DNA of 6,570 nt from an uncultured Eubacteriales bacterium. Its GTDB lineage: Bacteria; Bacillota_A; Clostridia; Lachnospirales; Cellulosilyticaceae. Made by a program: the position numbers and the translations under genes. The DNA is taken from NCBI GenBank assembly GCA_900556665.1, contig USPX01000114.1:1-6570 (forward strand). Reading direction: 5' to 3'. Every line of letters starts with the position of its first letter. Position 1 is the stretch's first letter. Shown here one piece after another: positions 1-5,405 of the stretch. Below the pieces are notes generated by a model. That model was not told where the DNA came from. It saw nothing but the letters and a program-made list of their open reading frames with translations, and made no database searches.

Positions 1-72
1 ATACATTTATTGGATATAAATTTCTTCTATATAAAATAAGATGACATACTTTTTTTAAGCAGCCACTTTTTT

Positions 73-100
73 TTTACATATAAATAGGATAAAATAGTAT
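73..100 (+). promoter_or_regulatory. candidate sigma-A-type promoter upstream of the regulator gene
   Basis: A TTTACA hexamer at 73-78 (5 of 6 to TTGACA) is followed after 16 bases by TAGTAT at 95-100 (4 of 6 to TATAAT). This would start transcription near 107, about 45 bases before the regulator's ATG. The whole region is A/T-rich, so chance matches are common. A second weak pair (TTGGAT at 10-15 and TAAAAT at 32-37) also exists. No other convincing promoter is visible before ftsE, so this one could drive the regulator, ftsEX and the M23 gene together. Confidence 0.35.
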
Positions 101-134
101 TAAAGATACTGCGAATACAAATTATTTAATATTT

Positions 135-139
135 GGGAG
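135..139 (+). promoter_or_regulatory. ribosome binding site that fixes the regulator start at ATG 151
   Basis: GGGAG lies 11 bases before ATG 151. The frame can be opened further upstream at TTG 133, but that codon overlaps this Shine-Dalgarno sequence and has none of its own. Starting at 151 also gives the MISNQ-type N-terminus typical of the CdaR family. Confidence 0.7.
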
Positions 140-150
140 CTGATACACAT

Positions 151-1251
151 ATGATATCTAATCAAATTTTACAAAATACAATCGATGGTATTAAAGCCAT
201 TACAAGAAGAGAATACTGCATTTTAGATGCAGAAGCAAAAATTGTAGTTACAACAGATAGTGATTGCGTGGCAGGTGAATACGTACCCCAAGTTGAAGCC
301 TTCATTAATTCACAAGCAGATAGCCAAGAAATGCAAGGATCACATTACTTTAAGATCTATGATGAATATCTTGTAGAGTATGTTCTTTCTGTAACAGGTG
401 CAGATGATGAAGCTTATAAATTAGGCAAAATCGTAGCATTCCAAGTAAAAAGCTTACTTGTAGCATATAAAGAACGTTTTGATAGAGATAACTTTATTAA
501 AAACTTACTATTAGATAATCTTCTCTTAGTAGATATTTATACAAGAGCTAAAAAGTTACATATTAAAAATAATGTACAACGTGTTGTATATCTTATCGAA
601 TGTAACGAGAAAAAAGATAGCAATATGTCAGACATTTTAAGAAATATTTTCCCAGACAAAACAAAAGACTTCGTTACTGCTGTAGATGAAAAAAATATGA
701 TTTTAGTTAAAGAAGTTAACTCAGATGATCCAGCTGAGATTGAAGGTTATGCAAAAATGATTTATGATACATTAAGTGCAGAAGCCATGAGTAAGGTATA
801 TGTAGCAGTTGGTGCTGTTGTAAATGACCTTAAAGATGTATCAAATTCATATAAAGAAGCAAATATGGCACTTGAAGTTGGTAAGATTTTCAACTGTGAA
901 GGACATATTTCACATTACTCTAAACTTGGTATTGGTAGAATCATTTATCAATTACCACTTTCACTTTGTAAATTATTTATCAAAGAAGTACTTAAAGATA
1001 AACGTGTAGATAGCTTTGATGAAGAAACACTTATGACAGTTAATAAGTTCTTTGAAAATAGCTTAAATGTATCAGAAACGTCTAGACAACTCTATATCCA
1101 TAGAAATACACTTGTATATAGACTTGATAAGTTATTAAAAACAACTGGTTTAGATTTACGTGAATTTGATGACGCTATTGTATTCAAAATTACAATTATG
1201 GTAAGCCAATACATGGACTACATGGAAAAGCAAAGTCAAAATAGATTATAG
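151..1251 (+). CDS. PucR/CdaR-family transcriptional regulator with C-terminal helix-turn-helix
   Basis: This is a predicted cytoplasmic DNA-binding regulator of 366 residues. The N-terminus (about 1-110) resembles the sugar-diacid recognition domain of CdaR, with the pattern of a short helix leading into a CILDAEAKIV strand. The middle (about 115-285) looks like the poorly conserved linker or GGDEF-like region of the PucR/CdaR architecture. The C-terminus (about 291-358) is a clear PucR-type helix-turn-helix: ETLMTVNKFFENSLNVSETS runs into the hallmark HRNTLVYRLDKL at 317-328. Its ligand cannot be read from sequence, and nothing around it concerns sugar-diacid use. It sits 23 bases before ftsE with no terminator between them, so co-transcription with ftsEX is likely. 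The family call is firm, but the target genes are unknown. Autoregulation or control of the division genes is an inference from position only. Confidence 0.88.
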   Translation: MISNQILQNTIDGIKAITRREYCILDAEAKIVVTTDSDCVAGEYVPQVEAFINSQADSQEMQGSHYFKIYDEYLVEYVLSVTGADDEAYKLGKIVAFQVKSLLVAYKERFDRDNFIKNLLLDNLLLVDIYTRAKKLHIKNNVQRVVYLIECNEKKDSNMSDILRNIFPDKTKDFVTAVDEKNMILVKEVNSDDPAEIEGYAKMIYDTLSAEAMSKVYVAVGAVVNDLKDVSNSYKEANMALEVGKIFNCEGHISHYSKLGIGRIIYQLPLSLCKLFIKEVLKDKRVDSFDEETLMTVNKFFENSLNVSETSRQLYIHRNTLVYRLDKLLKTTGLDLREFDDAIVFKITIMVSQYMDYMEKQSQNRL

Positions 1252-1274
1252 AAAAAGAAACCGGTGATTAAAAA

Positions 1275-1982
1275 ATGATTCATTTACAAAACGTATCAAA
1301 AGTTTATTCTAATGGGGCAGTGGGACTAAAAGACGTAAGTCTATCCATTGAAAAAGGGGAATTTGTATTCATAACAGGAAATAGTGGCTCAGGTAAATCT
1401 ACTTTCTTAAAGTTACTACTTAAAGAAATTGAGCCAGATCATGGGAAGATTATTATTAATAACAAAGAAATTACAAAACTTAAACGCAAACAGGTGCCTT
1501 ATCTTAGAAGAGATTTAGGTATAGTATTCCAGGACTTTAGACTACTTCCAAATAAAACTGTTTATGAAAACGTAGCTTTTGCAATGCAAATAGTAGGTGC
1601 GTCATCTAGAGAGATCCGTAAAAATGTACCTATGGTACTAGGTCTTGTAGGGTTGGCTAGAAAAGCAAGATGCTATCCAAATGAGTTATCAGGTGGAGAA
1701 CAACAAAGAACAGCACTTGCCCGTGCCATCGTTAATAATAACCCTATTCTCATTGCTGATGAACCAACAGGTAATTTAGATCCAGCAACTTCATGGGAAA
1801 TTATGAATTGCTTACAGGATATTAATAAAAGAGGTGTCACAATTATTATGGCAACTCATGAAAGAGAAATCGTTAATGCTCTTAAAAAGCGTGTTATAGA
1901 AATCTCAGATGGTCAAATTAGTAAAGATGTATATGAAGGGGGCTATGACGATGAGTTGGAATACTCTCAGATATTTATTTAA
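1275..1982 (+). CDS. ftsE: cell division ATP-binding protein FtsE
   Basis: This is the ATPase subunit of the FtsEX complex, which sits on the cytoplasmic face of the membrane and couples ATP hydrolysis to activation of a cell-wall hydrolase outside. At 235 residues it is slightly longer than most FtsE proteins. All ABC ATPase motifs are intact: Walker A GNSGSGKST at 35-43, Q-loop Q86, signature LSGGEQQR at 138-145, Walker B ILIADEPTG at 158-166, D-loop NLDP at 167-170 and H-loop H195. The stretch FQDFRLLPNKTVYENVAFA at 85-103 is characteristic of FtsE rather than other ABC ATPases. ATG 1275 follows GGTGA at 1263-1267 with 7 bases between. The last 32 bases overlap ftsX, whose ribosome binding site lies inside this gene, which suggests coupled translation of the two subunits. 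The short acidic C-terminal tail (about 215-235) is the least conserved part. Confidence 0.97.
   Translation: MIHLQNVSKVYSNGAVGLKDVSLSIEKGEFVFITGNSGSGKSTFLKLLLKEIEPDHGKIIINNKEITKLKRKQVPYLRRDLGIVFQDFRLLPNKTVYENVAFAMQIVGASSREIRKNVPMVLGLVGLARKARCYPNELSGGEQQRTALARAIVNNNPILIADEPTGNLDPATSWEIMNCLQDINKRGVTIIMATHEREIVNALKKRVIEISDGQISKDVYEGGYDDELEYSQIFI
1935..1942 (+). promoter_or_regulatory. ribosome binding site for ftsX, inside ftsE
   Basis: GAAGGGGG lies within the 3' end of ftsE, 8 bases before ATG 1951. An in-frame ATG at 1945 is only 2 bases away, and the earlier in-frame ATG at 1909 has no such sequence. This makes 1951 the likely ftsX start and gives the usual MSWNTLRYLFKEG beginning. Confidence 0.7.
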
Positions 1983-2844
1983 AGAGGGTATCATAGGCCT
2001 ATGGAAAAACAAAACGATGGCACTTGCTTCGGCAGGTACCATTGTTTTGTGCCTTTTAATACTAGGAATGTCATATGCCATAGGCATGAATATTGATTCA
2101 CTTCTTAAACAAGTGGAAAATAAATTTGGTATTACATGCTATGTTAATGAGGATGTAAATGAAGACCAAATTCAACAAATTAAGCAGCAAATAGAAGGAA
2201 TCAGCAGTGTAAAAGAAGTGAAGTATATTTCAAAAGAAGAAGCATTGAAGACCTTTAGTGAGGAAAGCGATGATACTTCAATTTTTGAAGACTTTAAAGA
2301 AGATAACCCACTTCCAGCATCCTTTGAAATAACTGTTTATGATATTACAGAGCAAGAAGCTGTAGTGGCAGCACTGAAACAGTTAAAAGGTATTGAAACG
2401 CAGTACCTTAAACAAGAAACACAAATGTTTATTAATCTTAATAAGACAATTGATTATATTTGTGTAGGTATTATTATTTGTTTAATTATAGTAGGCCTAT
2501 TACTCATGTCTAATACAATTAAACTAACTGTTTATGTAAGACGTAAAGAAATTAATATCATGAAATATATTGGTGCTACAGATTGGTTTATACGACTTCC
2601 TTTTTTAATAGAGGGAATGACTATAGGGTTAATTAGTGGCATAATAGCCATTACAGCTATTGCATGTTCATATGATTTCTTAAATAAGAAGATTGCACTT
2701 CAACTTATGAATAGTTTAGAAGGCATTCACTTAGTTGCTACAGCAACAGTTATGAATGGTATGATACCAATTTGTCTTGGACTTGGTACATTTATTGGGC
2801 TTGTAGGGAGTGCTTTTGCAATTCGCAAGCACCTTCAAGTGTAA
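1951..2844 (+). CDS. ftsX: cell division protein FtsX, permease-like subunit
   Basis: This is the membrane subunit of FtsEX, 297 residues from the chosen start. It has the standard FtsX layout. A cytoplasmic N-terminus carries an FKEGIIGLWKNKTM motif. Transmembrane helix 1 lies at about 22-44. A large extracellular domain follows at about 45-165 and contains the conserved NPLPASFE at 119-126. Three further helices lie at about 168-190, 216-240 and 268-291, with a short basic tail at the end. The extracellular loop is the part that, in other Firmicutes and in mycobacteria and E. coli, binds the coiled coil of the partner hydrolase (PcsB, CwlO, RipC, EnvC). The gene overlaps ftsE by 32 bases, and the M23 gene begins 13 bases after its stop, so all three are almost certainly one transcript. 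An earlier in-frame ATG at 1909 would add 14 residues but lacks a ribosome binding site. Confidence 0.96.
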   Translation: MSWNTLRYLFKEGIIGLWKNKTMALASAGTIVLCLLILGMSYAIGMNIDSLLKQVENKFGITCYVNEDVNEDQIQQIKQQIEGISSVKEVKYISKEEALKTFSEESDDTSIFEDFKEDNPLPASFEITVYDITEQEAVVAALKQLKGIETQYLKQETQMFINLNKTIDYICVGIIICLIIVGLLLMSNTIKLTVYVRRKEINIMKYIGATDWFIRLPFLIEGMTIGLISGIIAITAIACSYDFLNKKIALQLMNSLEGIHLVATATVMNGMIPICLGLGTFIGLVGSAFAIRKHLQV

Positions 2845-2846
2845 GT

Positions 2847-2851
2847 GGGGG
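2847..2851 (+). promoter_or_regulatory. ribosome binding site deciding the M23 gene start
   Basis: GGGGG directly after the ftsX stop is 6 bases before ATG 2858. The alternative ATG at 2852 touches the run and would place two extra residues before the signal peptide. A start inside ftsX at 2810 would put 16 non-signal residues in front of the hydrophobic core. Confidence 0.6.
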
Positions 2852-2857
2852 ATGGAG

Positions 2858-4030
2858 ATGAGAAAGAAGATAAGTATTATACTTGCCTTTCTATTGCTTC
2901 TTACCCCAGTGTATGGTTCATCTATTACAAATAAGAAGAACCAGTTAAATAATAAAAAGCAAGAGATAGAAAGTAGCAAGCAGGAGTTGGCAGCTAATAA
3001 TGAGAAAATAGAGGCCATGCAAGCAGCTATTAAAAAAGTAGATTTACAAATGGTAGACATACAAGATAAGATTCAAGAGTTAAATGGTCAAATCTCAAAG
3101 AAAGAACAAGCCATTGATACAAAGCAAATCGAATTAGACGATATGAATGCTAAAAAAGATGCACAATATGAAGACACTAAAAAGCGTATGGTGCAAATGT
3201 ATAAGAATAAGAGAAGTGGTTACATACAAGTAATCTTTTCATCAAATAACTTCTGGGATGCAATTAATAAGCTAGAATATATTAAACGTATTTCAGATAG
3301 AGATAATAAGGCCCTTGATGATTATAAAGCAACTATTGCAGGTATAGAGTCAGCAAAACAGATTATAGAAACTGAGAAGGCAGATTTAGAAGATATTAAG
3401 AAGGTGCAAGTTGCTAAGCAAACTGAACTAGAAAAAGCACGTAATACAAAACATGAGTCTTTAGCTAAGCTCAAAGAAGCAGAACGCAAGATTAAGTCTG
3501 AAATTGAGCAAATGCAAGAAGAATCTGATGCACTTCAAGCTGAGATTAATCGTCTTGTAGCGGAAAGTGAAAGAGCAAATAGTAGTAGTAATAGTGGAGG
3601 AGGCGGCAATTATAGTAGTTCACACAAATATAGTGGAGGTACATTTGCTTGGCCAGTACCAGGTTATTATAATATAAGTTCAGAATATAATCCTAGAACA
3701 AGTCCTATTTCAGGAAAGAATGAATTCCATACAGGTATTGATATTCCAGCAGGTTATGGAGAAAGTGTAGTAGCAGCAGCAGATGGCGTTGTTATTGTAG
3801 CAGGCTGGGTAAGGGGTTATGGTAATACAATCATGATTAATCATGGTGGTGGTTTAGTAACCTTATATGGACATAATTCTTCATTGACAGTAAGTACAGG
3901 ACAAACTGTTACAAAGGGACAAACAGTTGCTAAGATTGGTAGTACAGGTTATTCTACAGGGAACCACTGCCACTTCGAAGTACGCGCTAATGGATCGCAC
4001 ACATCGCCTTGGGGATATTTAAGCAAATAA
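2858..4030 (+). CDS. secreted coiled-coil murein hydrolase, M23 (LytM) family; FtsEX partner of PcsB/EnvC type
   Basis: This is a predicted exported peptidoglycan endopeptidase of 390 residues. A signal peptide at 1-20 (MRKK, then a hydrophobic core, then VYG before SS) is followed by a long heptad-rich coiled coil at about 22-238. The coiled coil includes the PcsB-like stretch RMVQMYKNKRSGYIQVIFSS. A Ser/Gly/Asn linker at about 241-261 leads to the LytM domain at about 263-388. All zinc-site residues are present: H291 and D295 in FHTGIDI, H339 in LYGHN, and H370 and H372 in NHCHFEV. The enzyme should therefore be active, unlike E. coli EnvC, whose LytM domain is degenerate and only activates amidases. 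The architecture matches EnvC, whereas pneumococcal PcsB carries CHAP and CwlO/RipC carry NlpC/P60 domains. Its place 13 bases behind ftsX supports control through FtsX contacting the coiled coil. The M23 class is certain. The partnership is inferred from context and homologous systems. Confidence 0.93.
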   Translation: MRKKISIILAFLLLLTPVYGSSITNKKNQLNNKKQEIESSKQELAANNEKIEAMQAAIKKVDLQMVDIQDKIQELNGQISKKEQAIDTKQIELDDMNAKKDAQYEDTKKRMVQMYKNKRSGYIQVIFSSNNFWDAINKLEYIKRISDRDNKALDDYKATIAGIESAKQIIETEKADLEDIKKVQVAKQTELEKARNTKHESLAKLKEAERKIKSEIEQMQEESDALQAEINRLVAESERANSSSNSGGGGNYSSSHKYSGGTFAWPVPGYYNISSEYNPRTSPISGKNEFHTGIDIPAGYGESVVAAADGVVIVAGWVRGYGNTIMINHGGGLVTLYGHNSSLTVSTGQTVTKGQTVAKIGSTGYSTGNHCHFEVRANGSHTSPWGYLSK

Positions 4031-4054
4031 TGGATGAAATAACTTTACATAGCA

Positions 4055-4060
4055 TATAAT
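4055..4060 (+). promoter_or_regulatory. perfect TATAAT hexamer just upstream of the terminator (possible -10)
   Basis: An exact TATAAT lies between the M23 stop codon and the terminator hairpin. Eighteen bases upstream is only a poor -35 match (TGGATG at 4031-4036, 3 of 6). If used, it would give a transcript that meets the hairpin within about 10 bases. AT-rich intergenic DNA produces such hexamers by chance, so this is a weak call. Confidence 0.2.
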
Positions 4061-4074
4061 TGATAATACAAAAC

Positions 4075-4111
4075 AAAAAATCCTTAGGACAATAGTTTTA
4101 AGGATTTTTTT
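4075..4111 (+). terminator. intrinsic (rho-independent) terminator after the ftsEX-M23 block
   Basis: AAAAAATCCTTA at 4075-4086 pairs perfectly with TAAGGATTTTTT at 4099-4110. The stem extends inward through two G-U pairs, A-U and C-G to an AATA tetraloop at 4091-4094, giving about 16 pairs. A run of seven T ends the + strand structure at 4105-4111. The matching A run on the left arm means it could also terminate transcription from the other direction, though no minus-strand gene is visible nearby. It marks the end of the regulator-ftsE-ftsX-M23 unit and lies only 37 bases before the next start codon. Confidence 0.9.
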
Positions 4112-4148
4112 GCAAGGTGGATACTTTAGATAAAAGGAGCGAAAGCAA

Positions 4149-5315
4149 GTGATGCATACAAAAATAAAAGGCAAGAAAATACTAGCTGTAGCTGGTATTG
4201 TAACAATACTCGCTGGTTGTAGTTTTATACAAGGCAGTGAAGGGGCTACTTTTTCTAAGCTTAAATTTTTAAGTCGTCAAATTAACAAGCTTTATATAGG
4301 GGAAATTAATCAGCAAAAATTGGATGATGGCATATACACAGGATATGTAGAAGGCTTAGAAAATCCAACAAGCTATTATTTAGATGAGACCGAATATAAG
4401 GCCAACTTAGTTTATGAGGAAGGTAAGACTATTAGTACAGGACTTTCATATAGTTGGGGACTTGATGGTAATCATCTAGTTATAACAGATGTAGTACCAG
4501 AGTCTCCGGCAGATAAAGCAGGTATAAAAATAGGAGAGCAAATCGTTAAGGTAGATAATGTGAAAGTAATCTATTCTAATGAAGCAGCCTTATCTAAACT
4601 GCTAAGTAATGCAGAAGAAGGTAGTAGTAACACTTATGTGATTCGTAAAAATGCTAATAATACTACTGAGAGAAAAATTAAACTAACGAAAGAACTTATT
4701 GAAAAACCTAGTTTAAAGGCAGATGAGATAGGCGAAATAGGCTATATTAAGTTAAAGAATATTACAGCAGGTACAAGTGAGCAGGTTAAACAAGTATTAG
4801 GCACATTTGAAAAAGGTGGTCATCATAAAGTTGTATTAGATATTAGAGATTTATATAGTAATAACTTAGAAGAAACACTTAAACTATGTGATTTATTTAT
4901 AGATAAATCTGTAGCCTTTAAAATAAAAGATAAAAAAGGTGAAATGAAAGACTATTATACAACTGATGGTAAAGTAGATAATAAAGTTGTTGTATTAGTA
5001 AACAATAGAACAATGGGTATTATAGAAGCACTTCCAGCAGCCATTAAAGGAAGTATTCCATTAGTAGGTAGTCATTCAGCAGGAGCTGGATATGTCAGTG
5101 AACTATTCTCATTAGATGATGGGAGTGGACTTCGTTTAGCAACAGGTATTCTTTATACCAAGGAAGGTAAGGAAGTTAAAGAAGGTGGCATTGCAGTAGA
5201 TAAAGAAGTGGCACAAAATATGGAAGCTATTATCCAGTTAATGAGTAAAGGAACAATGAGTTATGAAAGTGACACACAGCTTCAAGAAGCTATTAGTGTT
5301 TTAAAGACTTCGTAA
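4149..5315 (+). CDS. predicted lipoprotein with PDZ and S41 (CtpA-like) fold, catalytic residues lost
   Basis: This 388-residue protein is a paralogue of the next gene. The N-terminus is a lipoprotein signal with a canonical lipobox LAGC, so C24 would be lipidated and the protein held on the outer face of the membrane. The order of domains is an N-terminal helical region with QQKLDDGIYTGYVEGL, a PDZ domain at about 97-170 and an S41 core at about 185-345. Alignment by eye to the neighbouring CtpA shows the catalytic Ser replaced by G290 (NNRTMGIIE for NGNSASASE), the Lys by A313 (SAGAG for TYGKG) and the Gln by S317. The oxyanion-loop NPGG is replaced by LYSN at 235-238. It should fold but not cleave, so a regulatory, adaptor or peptide-binding role is inferred. 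AGGAG at 4135-4139 is 9 bases from GTG 4149 and 12 from ATG 4152; either may be the start, differing by one residue. Confidence 0.85.
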   Translation: MMHTKIKGKKILAVAGIVTILAGCSFIQGSEGATFSKLKFLSRQINKLYIGEINQQKLDDGIYTGYVEGLENPTSYYLDETEYKANLVYEEGKTISTGLSYSWGLDGNHLVITDVVPESPADKAGIKIGEQIVKVDNVKVIYSNEAALSKLLSNAEEGSSNTYVIRKNANNTTERKIKLTKELIEKPSLKADEIGEIGYIKLKNITAGTSEQVKQVLGTFEKGGHHKVVLDIRDLYSNNLEETLKLCDLFIDKSVAFKIKDKKGEMKDYYTTDGKVDNKVVVLVNNRTMGIIEALPAAIKGSIPLVGSHSAGAGYVSELFSLDDGSGLRLATGILYTKEGKEVKEGGIAVDKEVAQNMEAIIQLMSKGTMSYESDTQLQEAISVLKTS

Positions 5316-5405
5316 CTTACAGAAGTAAATGGTTCTAATAAGGATAATAAAATACAAATAACATAAAATAACATTAGTATACTTCAGAAGAAGGAGATCT
5401 TATAG
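5316..5405. other. spacer between the two S41 genes, no terminator and no clear promoter
   Basis: These 90 A/T-rich bases contain no stem followed by a T run, so the two genes may share a transcript. TATACT at 5378-5383 and GATAAT at 5343-5348 resemble -10 boxes, but neither has a convincing -35 at the right distance. A ribosome binding site, AAGGAG at 5391-5396, serves the next gene. Confidence 0.5.

Noticed and set aside
133..150. An upstream TTG start for the regulator gene at 133
   Set aside because: The codon overlaps the only good ribosome binding site (GGGAG 135-139), which is correctly placed for ATG 151.
575..588. Inverted repeat TACAAC-GT-GTTGTA inside the regulator gene, considered as an operator
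   Set aside because: It is in the middle of a coding region, fully explained by the codons, far from any promoter and not repeated elsewhere in the window.
1909..1950. An earlier ftsX start giving 14 extra residues
   Set aside because: There is no ribosome binding site before it. The added residues are unlike FtsX, and ATG 1951 has GAAGGGGG at good spacing.
1992..2003. Perfect 12-base palindrome CATAGGCCTATG near the start of ftsX, just after the ftsE stop
   Set aside because: It encodes a conserved part of FtsX and has no T run, so it is not a terminator. As an RNA hairpin it would have too small a loop. A single copy gives no support for a protein-binding site.
2731..3060. Minus-strand open frame of about 109 codons across the ftsX/M23 junction
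   Set aside because: It lies opposite two well-supported genes, has no recognisable domain or ribosome binding site, and its Cys/Ser/Leu-rich content is typical of antisense reading of AT-rich coding DNA.
3581..3660. Ser/Gly/Asn-rich repeat-like coding stretch, considered as a tandem repeat
   Set aside because: The codons are irregular with no exact repeat unit. It is an ordinary flexible linker between the coiled coil and the M23 domain.
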